A stretch of DNA of 64,000 nt from M3007 sp964621185 (GCA_964621185.1 CAZULM010000004.1:62001-126000); one strand, 5' to 3'. Shown: positions 1-9,285, counted from the first letter of the stretch. Numbers and translations: made by a program. Notes: generated by a model from the letters alone, not told the origin.

Positions 1-432
1 CCGGCGAAAAGTTACGACAACCGCTGGATGCACCGGCCGCTGATCGATTGGGAAAAGAACAAAAAAACAGACAAGCCCGGCACGGTGGAACACCGCATCT
101 TTTCTGCCACGCAGCGCTTGCTGAAAATCCGAAAGTCGCTGCCCGAACTGGCCGACCTGAAAAACCTCCATTGGCTGGCCACCCACCACCATCACCACGT
201 CGCCGGCTTCATACGCACCCTGGGCGACAAAAAACTGTGCTGCCTCTTCAATTTCAGCGCCCAAACCGTGCACCTGTACACGGGGATTTTGAAAGACCAG
301 GGGCTTCATTTCCCCATGTTTGATCACTGGTCGGGCGCGGCGGTGCAATTGGAAAGCGATGGCGGGTTCTTGAAGATGGAGGGGTATGGGTTTTTGGTTT
401 GTGGGGAAGGGGAAATTAGACCGGGATTCTAA
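1..432 (+). CDS. amylosucrase-like GH13 glucan enzyme, C-terminal part
   Basis: The frame is open from the first base, so the gene begins outside the window; about 143 residues remain. The motif DNRWMHRP at the left edge resembles the conserved RWxHRP segment that follows the catalytic barrel in amylosucrases and related GH13 enzymes, which build or rearrange alpha-glucans from sucrose. What remains is the end of the barrel and a C-terminal beta domain (LCCLFNFS, then GFLVCGEGE). No catalytic acid lies in this piece, so amylosucrase and another GH13 alpha-glucosidase cannot be separated. glgC and glgA about 20 kb away fit a glucan-storing cell. Confidence 0.7.
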   Translation, partial: PAKSYDNRWMHRPLIDWEKNKKTDKPGTVEHRIFSATQRLLKIRKSLPELADLKNLHWLATHHHHHVAGFIRTLGDKKLCCLFNFSAQTVHLYTGILKDQGLHFPMFDHWSGAAVQLESDGGFLKMEGYGFLVCGEGEIRPGF

Positions 433-522
433 TAATTTGCAAGATTTAAGGAATGTATCATCTTGGGCATGCGGGGCATGTGCGATGACATTAGGGCAAT
501 TAAAGCAGGCCTTTGAATGCCG

Positions 523-1305
523 TCATCGCCCAAAAAATTTCCTGAAAAAAGCCAACAAATCCTGCCCTCCGCGACGTGATGCCGACAGCGACCGGCCATT
601 GTTGAGCCACAAGGCGCCTTCCGATGGGTCGAACCTCGCGATGTGCTGGGTATTCACCAGAAGCTTTTTGTGCACCCTGAAAAAACCGCCCTGTTTTTCG
701 AGCAGTTCGCTGTATTCTCCCAGCGATTTCATAGAAACCAGCGGCTTTGTGTCGCTTGTGTGCACATAGGAAATATTGCCGTCGCCCTCCAGGTACAGGA
801 TGTCTTGCAGGGGAAGGTAGGCGATAGCCCCCTTTGTGAGCATAACGGGCAGTTTTTCCAATACCGTTTTAGCCGGGGTAGATGGCGCCAGCAGGGCATT
901 CAGTACCGCCAGGCGCTCGCGCAGATTTCGGGCATCTGCCCCCTTTTTTACTTTCTGGATGGCAGCCAGCAATTGAACGGGATCGACGGGCTTGAGCAGG
1001 TAATCGACCGCCGACTTGTGCAGCGCCTGAATCACATACTCAAACGTGCCAAACGCGGTAAGGAACACCAGTCCAACCCGCTCGAACAATACGGGGTCCA
1101 ACCGGTCGAGCAGGTCAAAGACAGTGCCGTCGCGCAATTCGATGTCGAGTAGCCATAAGTCGGCCGGTGTTGCGCCCAACAACAAATACCCATCTTCCAC
1201 ACTTTCTGCTTCACCGACCACCACTACTTCAGGACAATGCGTGGCCAGGAGGCTTTTGATAAGTTCCCGCACTGGCGGGCTGTCTTCGATCAGGATTGTT
1301 CTCAT
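523..1305 (-). CDS. LytTR-family response regulator
   Basis: A 260-residue two-domain regulator. The N-terminal receiver (1-120) has the acidic pair ED at 7-8, the phosphoacceptor Asp54 in LLDIELRDG, Thr83 and Lys106 in LLKPVD. Residues about 155-255 are a LytTR DNA-binding domain (ILYLEGDGNISYVHT, then FFRVHKKLLVNTQHI). The start overlaps the stop of the upstream kinase gene by 4 bases, so the pair is co-transcribed and the kinase is the likely phosphate donor. LytTR proteins bind pairs of short direct repeats; such a pair lies ahead of the kinase gene (4202-4235), which suggests self-control. Targets are unknown. Confidence 0.93.
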   Translation of the reverse strand: MRTILIEDSPPVRELIKSLLATHCPEVVVVGEAESVEDGYLLLGATPADLWLLDIELRDGTVFDLLDRLDPVLFERVGLVFLTAFGTFEYVIQALHKSAVDYLLKPVDPVQLLAAIQKVKKGADARNLRERLAVLNALLAPSTPAKTVLEKLPVMLTKGAIAYLPLQDILYLEGDGNISYVHTSDTKPLVSMKSLGEYSELLEKQGGFFRVHKKLLVNTQHIARFDPSEGALWLNNGRSLSASRRGGQDLLAFFRKFFGR

Positions 1306-4172
1306 GTCATTTTTTTGATGTGTATGGTGGCTACGGCGCCTCCTTCCGGTCTGCTTGTCAGGCTGTAACCTGCGGGAAAACCCAGTTGCCGGATCAAGCG
1401 CAGGCGCTCCTGCAACAGTTCTTTTCCGCGCGACCGGTACCGGAATAGTGGCCTGGAAGCCCTATTGCCTGCATCAGGGCCTGCACCATCGTCGGAGACC
1501 GTGATTACCAGCTGGTCGCCCTCCTCTTTAAATTGAATCCATACGTGCCCGGCTTTGCCAACCATGGGGCGCAGACCGTGCGCCACTGCGTTTTCGACCA
1601 GTGGCTGTACCAGCAATGGCGGCAGCACCAGCGGGCTTGTAACACCATTATCAATCGAATAGTGGAACGGTGGCTGATGCTGCATCGACTCCAGGTGCAG
1701 GTAATTTTCCAAAAACGCGATCTCGTCTTTCAGCGGGATGGTAGGGAATTTGTAAGGGGATGCCTTGTCGGGGCTCATCGACAGTTCCAGCACTTCCCGT
1801 ATGAGGCGGGCGATGCGCAGCAAATGTTCCGATGCCTCCGGCTTGCTGCGGTTGGCAATGGAATTCTGCAGCGATGTGAGCAGGTTGAACAAGATATGCG
1901 GGTTGAGTTGGGCCTGAACGGTACTTAGCTGTGCCTGCCGCAACAAGTGCATCAAGGCCTTTTTTTTCTTCCATTCCAATCCTGCGAACAATAGCAACAT
2001 GACAAAAACGCCAGCCAGGCCCAGCATGCCCCTTTGTACCGATGCCCGTTCCCAAAACGGCAGCACCGCCTGCACCCTGGCAACTGCTACCGGCCAGTCG
2101 CGTTCATCGACCATGGGGATACTCGCCTGGAACCGCAACAGGTTTTCACCGTGTTGCAAGCCAGTCACCATAACCTGTCCGGAATATTCCAGCCCCTTCC
2201 AAGGGCCTCCATTCAAGGAGTAATGGATGGAATCTTGCCCGGCGTTCAGGTTGACCATGCTGAGAAAGACTTGAATGCTGCTCCCTCCCACTTCAACTGT
2301 CGGCAGAGACTCCTGCAGGCTGATGCGCGTCTCCTCAATGCAATCTATGCGCAGGAGGGGTCCATTCCGGTTCCCGGAGAAATACGAGTCCAGGTTGATG
2401 CGCTGGATGCCGTTGCCCGCCGGTATCCACAAGTAGGTGCCATCGTAGCAAGCGCCGTTGTTGACCGCCTCCAGCAACTGGTAGCCGTTTTTGTCCGACC
2501 AATAGCCTGTGATCAGCGGTTTTTCGGGATTTTGGACATCGAGCAGGTACACTTCCGTGTCGGTCACGACGGCCATGCGGTTCTGCGGCAGTTGCACGAG
2601 GTTGTTCACAGGGCTTTTGAACAAATTTTCGGAAACGCGGTAGAATTGCCGGGCTGCAGCGTCGAATCTGAACAAGCCTTTTCGGGAACCCAGCCACAGG
2701 TTTCCCTGCGAATCCCAGAGCAAGCAATTCCCGGGGCCAGGCGCAGCAGTCTCAAACAATACCTCCCCAGCCGCCGATACCCGCGCCGCCCCTTTGTAGC
2801 CTGCGAGCCACAAAGTGCCGTCTGGCGCCATTTCAATTGCCGACAGGTTGAAATCTATTTGGGCAATAGACGGAGGCAAAACAATCGTCTGCCGAATACG
2901 CTGCAGGGAAGCATCCAGTTGGTACAACCGGACGCCTGCTACCCAGTAACACTGGCGCGTCTGATCCCAGCAAAGCGCTTCAACCGGCTCGTTGAGGAAA
3001 AAGTGGTGCAACTTCCCGTTCCTCCAATAAAAAATGCCTTTATACCCGCCAAACAACAAAGCGCCATCCGGGCCCAGGAGCTTGCCGGGAAAAATCTGTT
3101 CTTCATTTTCAGGGCCCCGCAGGGGAAACAAAGTGGCATTGGTGGCGCCCGGTTTCAATCGAACAAGCCCATCTCGGTAAGAACCAATCCAGAGGTTGCC
3201 CATGCCGTCGGGGAGTACCGACCAGGGGTAGCGCGCTTGCGGCACATACACATGTTCCGGGCCATCGGGGTACAGGAGCGCATAGCCTTCGTCGGTGGCA
3301 ATGTGCAGGCGGCGCTGGCTGTCCATCACGATTTTATCAATCCTGTTGAAATTGCCCGGCTCGATGCGGCGGTAGCGCTGTCCGTCGCGGTACCAGTATT
3401 TTTTTTGGCCCTGGAGGTGGTACACATCGGGTGCAAGTGGATGCAGCAACTGTACGAAGTCCTTGCCAGGCAGGTAACGGGCCACACATTCCAGTCCCTC
3501 GCCTGTCCAGGTGTAATAATCGTTTTCGACGACGAGGTACCGGCCGTACACATCCACATCCCGGGAGTGTTGCGGGAACTGCCGCGGCAGGGAAGCCGAA
3601 CGGCAGGGGCCTTCCTGCAGGAGGTAGCAACGCCGGCTGCCCCAGTCGATGGCCATAGCAAACTTTTTTGCGCCGGTGAGCAGGGTAAAGCTGTCTTTCA
3701 GCTCCTGTATCTCCGGGCAACGGTACCGGATGAGCTGTTTTGCCAGCGCGGGTACCAATTCCCACAAGTACGCGGGCTGCGCCTGCCAGAAGGCGAGACT
3801 CATCAGCAAAGGTTCTTCCCTGCGCCCGTCGAAGCGGTACACAGTATCGGCGCTGCGGTACCAAATCGTGCTGTCGGGCGCTTCGAGCATGCCGTACACC
3901 TTGTTGCCCAGAAAGCCTTGCTGCAAGGCATACGGCGCCAATGTCTGCCCGTCGAAGCGCGACAGCCCGGCATTGGTGCCTATCCAAACGTAGCCTCTGG
4001 AGTCCTCCAAAAAAGCCCGCACTTGCTGCTTTGTCAACCCGTCGCGGATGGTGAACAAGCGATGGGGCTTGGAAAAACGCTGGGCGCCTGCGTGCAGGGG
4101 CGCGCAGATGAGCAACAGGCAGGAGATAAAAATGGCTGCGGTATAACGCATGAGGGTGCTGGCGATGCCCAA
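1302..4172 (-). CDS. sensor histidine kinase with two-component-propeller repeats
   Basis: The 956-residue kinase begins with a signal/anchor segment (about 10-30). A long periplasmic part follows with beta-propeller (Reg_prop) repeats such as GYVWIGTNAGLSRFDG near the start and GNLWLGSRKGLFRFD further on, then a Y_Y_Y-like beta domain. A membrane helix spans about 716-732. The cytoplasmic kinase belongs to the His_kinase (PF06580) class: QLNPHILFNLL with His759, an N-box VQPLVENAVAHG near 855 and a G-box DDGAGPD near 894. It probably senses an outside ligand and phosphorylates the overlapping LytTR regulator. The ligand cannot be read from the sequence. Confidence 0.92.
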   Translation of the reverse strand: MGIASTLMRYTAAIFISCLLLICAPLHAGAQRFSKPHRLFTIRDGLTKQQVRAFLEDSRGYVWIGTNAGLSRFDGQTLAPYALQQGFLGNKVYGMLEAPDSTIWYRSADTVYRFDGRREEPLLMSLAFWQAQPAYLWELVPALAKQLIRYRCPEIQELKDSFTLLTGAKKFAMAIDWGSRRCYLLQEGPCRSASLPRQFPQHSRDVDVYGRYLVVENDYYTWTGEGLECVARYLPGKDFVQLLHPLAPDVYHLQGQKKYWYRDGQRYRRIEPGNFNRIDKIVMDSQRRLHIATDEGYALLYPDGPEHVYVPQARYPWSVLPDGMGNLWIGSYRDGLVRLKPGATNATLFPLRGPENEEQIFPGKLLGPDGALLFGGYKGIFYWRNGKLHHFFLNEPVEALCWDQTRQCYWVAGVRLYQLDASLQRIRQTIVLPPSIAQIDFNLSAIEMAPDGTLWLAGYKGAARVSAAGEVLFETAAPGPGNCLLWDSQGNLWLGSRKGLFRFDAAARQFYRVSENLFKSPVNNLVQLPQNRMAVVTDTEVYLLDVQNPEKPLITGYWSDKNGYQLLEAVNNGACYDGTYLWIPAGNGIQRINLDSYFSGNRNGPLLRIDCIEETRISLQESLPTVEVGGSSIQVFLSMVNLNAGQDSIHYSLNGGPWKGLEYSGQVMVTGLQHGENLLRFQASIPMVDERDWPVAVARVQAVLPFWERASVQRGMLGLAGVFVMLLLFAGLEWKKKKALMHLLRQAQLSTVQAQLNPHILFNLLTSLQNSIANRSKPEASEHLLRIARLIREVLELSMSPDKASPYKFPTIPLKDEIAFLENYLHLESMQHQPPFHYSIDNGVTSPLVLPPLLVQPLVENAVAHGLRPMVGKAGHVWIQFKEEGDQLVITVSDDGAGPDAGNRASRPLFRYRSRGKELLQERLRLIRQLGFPAGYSLTSRPEGGAVATIHIKKMT

Positions 4173-4201
4173 AGATACATAAGTTGGGAAAGTGTGGGTT
4201 T

Positions 4202-4235
4202 ACCGTTGGTTATGCAAGGCGACCGTTGGTTATGC
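4202..4235. promoter_or_regulatory. paired 14-bp direct repeats upstream of the kinase/LytTR operon
   Basis: ACCGTTGGTTATGC occurs twice, with starts 20 bp apart, 30-63 bp ahead of the kinase start codon in the divergent gap between the kinase gene and the next membrane-protein gene. LytTR regulators bind two direct repeats about two helical turns apart, so these are candidate autoregulatory sites. The repeat is seen; its role is inferred. Confidence 0.4.
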
Positions 4236-4388
4236 GATGGAACCGATGGTGGTTTTGGGCAGGCAGAACGACATAATACAACCGTAAATTTGTTAAAAAT
4301 AGCCATAAAAGTGGAGTCCAGAACCCACGCTAAACAACGGGGCAAATTCCGAAAAGCCTTATGAGTAGGAAAGTTAAATTTAAACTGA

Positions 4389-4829
4389 ATGAAAAAAACC
4401 AATTACATCGCCATCATCACAGCAGGCTTAGCCGCGGTTTCCGTTTTTCTGCCGTGGCTGGAGGCAAGCACATCAGCCAGTTTTATGGGGCAATCAGCAA
4501 GTTATAGTTCAGGCGGCATTGCGGGTATTAGCACTGGCGGCGGCATTTGGGGACTGCTCATTGCTATCGCTGGCGGATATATGGCCCTAAAGAACATCAA
4601 ATGGGCTTTTGTTGCCGGCATTGTCAATTTTATCACGGGCTTGGGGTACATCGTTGGCTGGTTTGGGACAAAGGCCAATGTTAGTTATGGTTCGGATTAT
4701 GGCTCAGCAAGATCCAGCGTCGATCCGCAATTGGGCCTTTACCTTTTTGTGATTGCTTCCCTTGTTTTTACCGTCGTTACCCTAAAAAACCTCAAATCCG
4801 GAGAAGCTGTTGCCAGTTCGGCTGAATAG
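4389..4829 (+). CDS. small four-helix membrane protein
   Basis: A 146-residue protein of unknown function. Four hydrophobic segments are visible: about 6-24 (IAIITAGLAAVSVFLPWL), 45-66, 72-92 and 113-133. Between the first and second lies a Ser/Gly-rich stretch (SASFMGQSASYSSGG). The pattern resembles small integral membrane proteins common in Bacteroidota, often described only as DUF-type. It is divergent from the kinase gene and shares its 216-bp upstream region, so common control is possible. There is no signal peptidase site and no enzyme motif. Confidence 0.75.
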   Translation: MKKTNYIAIITAGLAAVSVFLPWLEASTSASFMGQSASYSSGGIAGISTGGGIWGLLIAIAGGYMALKNIKWAFVAGIVNFITGLGYIVGWFGTKANVSYGSDYGSARSSVDPQLGLYLFVIASLVFTVVTLKNLKSGEAVASSAE

Positions 4830-5176
4830 CAGATTAAGGATTTAGGCGGCTGATAAACCCATAAGCAAATTGAAATTCCAGGTTGGTAAATGAATTAGGT
4901 ATTTGAGGGGCAGTTTAATTATTTGGTTGGTTAATCGACGTGGCACAGTCTAATGTCAAGGTTAAATAAAACGCAACTATTTTGCCACGCACCCTAAGTG
5001 GGGTTTCTCAGGTTCCTTGGTTGTCCTTCTCGTAAGAATCCGTCCAAGTATAGTGCGCTTTAAGTACAAATGTCAGCGGCATTGCGGGTTCCTTTCCCCT
5101 TGATACGTGGACGGATTCATACGAAAAGGACAACCAAGGGGTGTGTAAAGTGCAGAAGGGAAGCGTCAAAAACCTG
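4830..5176. other. non-coding region with a 32-bp inverted repeat
   Basis: No gene is seen. Arms at 5015-5046 and 5108-5139 are near-perfect inverse complements (CCTTGGTTGTCC...AATCCGTCCA) around a 61-bp centre. A third copy of the arm, including the next 10-15 bases (TAGTGCGCT here, AAAGTGCGCT there), occurs near 26216-26260, so this is a dispersed repeat and not a local hairpin only. Confidence 0.7.
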
Positions 5177-5234
5177 AAAATTGCGATTGCATTCGCAAAA
5201 AAAGCGTTATTTTTGCGAATACAATCGCAATTTT
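5177..5234. promoter_or_regulatory. 25-bp palindromic operator over the ATPase promoter
   Basis: Two 25-bp arms (5177-5201 and 5210-5234) are inverse complements with one mismatch and an 8-base centre; the core is TTGCGATTGCATTCGCAA. The Bacteroidota -7 element TATTTTTG sits at 5208-5215, inside the centre and right arm, and the ATPase ATG follows one base after the right arm. Transcription would start inside the right arm. A protein bound here would block the promoter, or the transcript would begin within half a stem. The geometry is seen; the regulator is unknown. Confidence 0.6.
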
Positions 5235-5235
5235 T

Positions 5236-6366
5236 ATGATAAAGCGCATTTTGGAGCAACGCATTCGCGACAAATGTTTCACCGGAAAGGCCATTTTGTT
5301 GTTCGGGCCCAGGCAAACAGGGAAAACAACGCTGTTGAACACCCTTTTCGGCGATGCGGCGGGCATCAGGTGGCTCAATGGAGACGACCCTGAAACCCGG
5401 CTTTTGTTACAGGATGTCACCCTGATCAAATGGCAGCGTATCCTGGGGGATGCCACCATGCTCATATTGGACGAGGCACAGCGCATCCCTGATATAGGGC
5501 TGAAGCTGAAACTGATCACCGACCAGATACCGTCCGTTCAGGTAGTGGCCTCAGGTTCCTCGGCCTTTGAATTGGCCAACCAGGTAAAAGAGCCCCTCAC
5601 AGGCCGAAAATGGGAGTATCACCTGTTCCCTTTGTCGTTCAGTGAAATGGAGGTGCACCACGGATTTGTGGAGGAACATCGCCGGCTCTCCGAACGGCTG
5701 GTTTACGGTTACTACCCTGAGGTGGTGAACAACCCGGGGGCGGAACGCGAGGTGCTGAGCCAGTTGGCCGACAGTTTTTTGTACAAGGATATATTGATGT
5801 GGGAGCGTATCAAAAAGCCTGAAAAGCTGACGCGTTTGTTGCAGGCCCTGGCTTTTCAGATGGGCAATGAGGTGTCGTACCACGAATTGGGGCAAATTGT
5901 GGACCTCGACAACCAGACGGTTGAAAACTACATCACGTTGCTGGAGCAGACTTTTATCATTTTCAGGTTGCCGCCCCTTAGCCGTAATCTGCGGAAAGAG
6001 CTGAAGCGCAAACGCAAGATATATTTTTACGACAATGGCATCCGCAACGCCATCATAGCCCAATACCAGCCGCTGGAACTGCGGCAGGATGTTGGCGCTT
6101 TGTGGGAAAACTGGCTGATCAGCGAGCGTAAAAAAACGCTGCACTACCAGGGCATACACGCAAACACGTTTTTTTGGCGCACCCAAGACCAGCAAGAGAT
6201 CGATTATGTAGAAGAGCGCGACGGCAAGATGTGGGCGTATGAAATGAAATGGTCGTCCAAGGCAAAGCCCGTCTTTTCGAAATCGTTTACGGAGGCGTAC
6301 CCGGAGCATGCGGTGATGGGGGTGAACAAGGAGAATTATTTTGAGTGGTTGGGAGGACGCGCGTAG
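5236..6366 (+). CDS. AAA ATPase with DUF4143 (archaeal-type ATPase family)
   Basis: A 376-residue intact member of the AAA_14/DUF4143 ATPases. The Walker A motif GPRQTGKT lies at 24-31, Walker B MLILDEAQ with Asp79 and Glu80, and a C-terminal DUF4143 region (about 190-350) contains GALWENWLISERKKT and IDYVEERDGKMWAYEMKW, a restriction-like fold signature. These proteins are abundant in Bacteroidota; their role is unclear, though defence or selfish-element roles have been proposed. It is the first gene of the defence island and follows a strong palindrome. Remnants of related ATPases lie at about 27430-27530 and 35490-35780. Confidence 0.9.
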   Translation: MIKRILEQRIRDKCFTGKAILLFGPRQTGKTTLLNTLFGDAAGIRWLNGDDPETRLLLQDVTLIKWQRILGDATMLILDEAQRIPDIGLKLKLITDQIPSVQVVASGSSAFELANQVKEPLTGRKWEYHLFPLSFSEMEVHHGFVEEHRRLSERLVYGYYPEVVNNPGAEREVLSQLADSFLYKDILMWERIKKPEKLTRLLQALAFQMGNEVSYHELGQIVDLDNQTVENYITLLEQTFIIFRLPPLSRNLRKELKRKRKIYFYDNGIRNAIIAQYQPLELRQDVGALWENWLISERKKTLHYQGIHANTFFWRTQDQQEIDYVEERDGKMWAYEMKWSSKAKPVFSKSFTEAYPEHAVMGVNKENYFEWLGGRA

Positions 6367-6425
6367 CGCTGCAAATGGTGTGTATATGAAGTTTTGACAA
6401 TCAGAGTATTAGAAAAAAAATCCTT

Positions 6426-8024
6426 ATGACATATTGGCATTTACAAATGAACCAACCTGAAGGTCGTGGAGGCTCAATTGTTATTGATTCCAAACAGTTG
6501 TTGCTTTTAGACCAGCCAGTGATTGGTTGCAATATATGGGATGACAAGCAATCCCTGGATTTTCAAGGAACAAGTAATACCCCACTTAAAAATGGTGACA
6601 TCGTTTTGGTAAGAGAAGGCCAAAGACCCATTGCACTTTGCCGGGTAAAAGGAGAAAGCAAACCCAATGAGGCCTTACAAGAGAAATTTCACCTACAGAT
6701 ATATAGGGATGTTGACATAATTGGTTGGATAAATGCAGGCCACCCTTTCCCACAAGCCCAGAGAACCCTTCAAAGGTTAGTTGACCCAAACACCGACTCT
6801 TGGCGATATATCGAATATTATCTTCAAAAACTCAATCAAGAGAAATCTATGGAAAATATCATAAACCTCCTTCGCTACAAGCCTCAGATAATTTTACAGG
6901 GGCCTCCGGGAACTGGAAAAACACGGTTGGCCAAATTGGTTGCAAATGAAATTTGCGGTGCGGCAGGCGAACTGAAAACGATACAATTCCACCCTTCTTA
7001 TTCCTATGAAGATTTTGTACGGGGGATTTCAGCAAAGTCAACGGAGAACCAGATAGAGTATGTTACTGAGAACCGGGTGTTAGCTGAATTTGCTCAAAAA
7101 GCCTGGAAAAACTTGCTGAACAGTAAAAAGGATCCCATAGAATTAACCAAAGAAATTAGAACCAGAAACCTCTTTGAAAAATTCAAAGAAACAATCTCTG
7201 ATGAAATCGATGAAAAAGAACGCTATGCCTTAAACAAAACCGCTTCAATTATTGCAGTGGAAGATGATGCTTTCCGATACACCGGCTCTGTTTGGAAAAA
7301 TGAATTTAGAATGAAATTTGAAGATGTCCTTAAGCTCTATCACAAAGGTGCTGCATTGCGGAAAGAAATTAAACATCAAGATTATACTTCAAGCCTGGCC
7401 CGTACCCACGCATCCTACTTCAAAATTTTATTAGAAAAGTTTCGTGATTTTGCCCAGAACAACCCAGAGCCAAAAACGGAAGTAAGCGTTGAAGAGAAGA
7501 AGAATTTCGTCATAATCATAGACGAAATTAATCGTGCAAACCTTCCTTCCGTCTTAGGAGAATTGATTTATGCGCTTGAATATCGAGATGAATCAGTCGA
7601 AAGCATGTATGACTTCGAAGGTACTCGAGAAATTGTTTTACCTTCGAATTTGTATATCATTGGCACCATGAATACTGCTGATCGAAGTGTTGGTCATATC
7701 GATTATGCCATCCGCCGCCGCTTCGCCTTTGTTGATGTGCTGCCCTCTGCAATGGTGCTTGATGAAGCAATCCAAGATACTTCATTGCGCGAGAAGGCGA
7801 AAAAACTGTTTGGTGCTGTTGAAGCATTGTTTTCGGACGAATTTTTAGCTGCAGATTTTAAAGCAAATGATGTTCAACTGGGACACAGCTACTTTTTAGC
7901 CGAAAATGAAGCGATGCTTAAGCTTAAATTGGAGTATGAAATAAAGCCTATCCTTCGAGAGTACGCAAAGGATGGTATCTTTCAGGCGGAAGTAAAAGAA
8001 AAAATCGACTCGCTGTATGTATGA
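6426..8024 (+). CDS. mcrB: McrB-type AAA+ GTPase of a modification-dependent restriction system
   Basis: A 532-residue motor subunit. The N-terminal 130 residues (GDIVLVREGQRPIALCRV) look like a beta-rich reader domain for modified DNA but I cannot name the fold. The AAA+ core has Walker A GPPGTGKT at 159-166, Walker B FVIIIDEINRA at 361-371 and the McrB signature MNTADR at 415-420. McrB uses GTP to translocate DNA and activates the nuclease McrC, cutting DNA with modified cytosines. The downstream mcrC start overlaps by 8 bases. Both genes are clearly more AT-rich than their neighbours, which suggests transfer. Confidence 0.93.
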   Translation: MTYWHLQMNQPEGRGGSIVIDSKQLLLLDQPVIGCNIWDDKQSLDFQGTSNTPLKNGDIVLVREGQRPIALCRVKGESKPNEALQEKFHLQIYRDVDIIGWINAGHPFPQAQRTLQRLVDPNTDSWRYIEYYLQKLNQEKSMENIINLLRYKPQIILQGPPGTGKTRLAKLVANEICGAAGELKTIQFHPSYSYEDFVRGISAKSTENQIEYVTENRVLAEFAQKAWKNLLNSKKDPIELTKEIRTRNLFEKFKETISDEIDEKERYALNKTASIIAVEDDAFRYTGSVWKNEFRMKFEDVLKLYHKGAALRKEIKHQDYTSSLARTHASYFKILLEKFRDFAQNNPEPKTEVSVEEKKNFVIIIDEINRANLPSVLGELIYALEYRDESVESMYDFEGTREIVLPSNLYIIGTMNTADRSVGHIDYAIRRRFAFVDVLPSAMVLDEAIQDTSLREKAKKLFGAVEALFSDEFLAADFKANDVQLGHSYFLAENEAMLKLKLEYEIKPILREYAKDGIFQAEVKEKIDSLYV

Positions 8025-9285
8025 GGTGATAACCATATCGGAACATGCCCATAGAGACATATCCTTGGCTATTGCCCAAGAGCGTTCCTTTGAGTATTAT
8101 TTTACAAAGAAAAAAAGGCATGAAAAATGCCTCTGTTTTAGGCTAACCCCCCAAGAACTTGGACACAGAATCGAGTCCTCATATTTTATTGGGGTTGATT
8201 GGATTGGCAATCAATACCACGCGATTTACATCGAGCCTAAACTCAACGCCGAGACAAGCCAGACTGATTATATAAAGATGCTCTTCAGTGCACTTAAACA
8301 CCCGGAAGTCGCCAAGCATACGGATGATCTTTATGAAATTAAATTCGATCAACCTTCTATTCAAATTACACAGCAGCAAGATTTATTAACCCCATTGCTG
8401 GTAGTACATTTTTTGAGTGTGGTGAAGGCAATTGTCCGGAAAGGTTTGAAAAAATCCTATTATCGGGTAACCCAAAACATCCAAGGCCGTATAAAAGGCA
8501 AGGTATTGATTAGCAATACTATAAAGCAAAACCTGCTAAAGAATAAGCCATTAAGAACACATTGCAGCTTTGATGAATTTGGCTTCAATAGCCTGGAAAA
8601 TCGCTTGTTGAAAAAAGCCCTAATATTTGTCCAATGGTATTTGCCCACGCTGAAAAATTCCAATTCGGCACAATACATCCAAAATCAACTCAGTTATATC
8701 ATGCCCGCATTCGAATCAATTAGCGAGGATGTGAGTCTGCTTGAAATCAAACACCAAAAAAAGAATGCTTTTTACCCAGAATACCAGGAGGGCATCCGAA
8801 TGGCTACCTTGATTTTGAAAAAATTCGGTTACAATATCACGAATATAAAACAAACCCCTGTTGTGCAAACTCCACCTTTCTGGATTGACATGAGCAAGTT
8901 GTTTGAACTGTATGTTTTAGGGTTGTTGAAAGAGCAATTCGGTGACAACCAGGTTCGATACCACTACACAGTTTCGGGTAATGAGTTGGATTTTGTGCTA
9001 AATTCCAAGGATTATCAAATGGTTATTGATGCAAAATACAAACCAAAATATTCAGAGAAGTTTGATAATGACGACATAAGACAAGTAAGCGGGTATGCTC
9101 GGAGTACCCGTGTTTATAAAATCCTTGGGAAAAAAGAAAGTGAATTGATTGACTGCCTAATTATTTACCCAAGAAAAGACAGTCAATTGTACACTTTGAA
9201 AAATGAGAACTTGAAAGGAACCCCGATTGAACAGTATGTTAAATTCTATAAGCTAGGTGTGTCGTTACCGAAAATAGAAAAATGA
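8017..9285 (+). CDS. mcrC: McrC nuclease subunit
   Basis: A 422-residue partner of the upstream GTPase. The N-terminal half is a McrC-type domain (TPQELGHRIES, then a KPLRTHCSFDEFGFNSLENRLLK stretch around residues 180-202). The C-terminal nuclease has the PD-(D/E)xK core: Asp325 in NELDFVL, then Asp338-x-Lys340 in MVIDAKYK. The nuclease residues are intact, so an active enzyme is expected. Translation is probably coupled to mcrB by the 8-base overlap. The Lys-rich, AT-rich coding resembles mcrB and differs from the GC-richer hsdR that follows on the other strand. Confidence 0.92.
   Translation: MYEVITISEHAHRDISLAIAQERSFEYYFTKKKRHEKCLCFRLTPQELGHRIESSYFIGVDWIGNQYHAIYIEPKLNAETSQTDYIKMLFSALKHPEVAKHTDDLYEIKFDQPSIQITQQQDLLTPLLVVHFLSVVKAIVRKGLKKSYYRVTQNIQGRIKGKVLISNTIKQNLLKNKPLRTHCSFDEFGFNSLENRLLKKALIFVQWYLPTLKNSNSAQYIQNQLSYIMPAFESISEDVSLLEIKHQKKNAFYPEYQEGIRMATLILKKFGYNITNIKQTPVVQTPPFWIDMSKLFELYVLGLLKEQFGDNQVRYHYTVSGNELDFVLNSKDYQMVIDAKYKPKYSEKFDNDDIRQVSGYARSTRVYKILGKKESELIDCLIIYPRKDSQLYTLKNENLKGTPIEQYVKFYKLGVSLPKIEK

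Noticed and set aside
2034..4364. A 776-codon open frame on the plus strand
   Set aside because: It lies antisense to the histidine kinase gene, whose propeller, TM and kinase motifs are clear; the frame has no recognisable domain.
5551..6309. A 252-codon frame antisense to the DUF4143 ATPase
   Set aside because: The plus-strand gene has Walker A and B motifs; the antisense frame has none.
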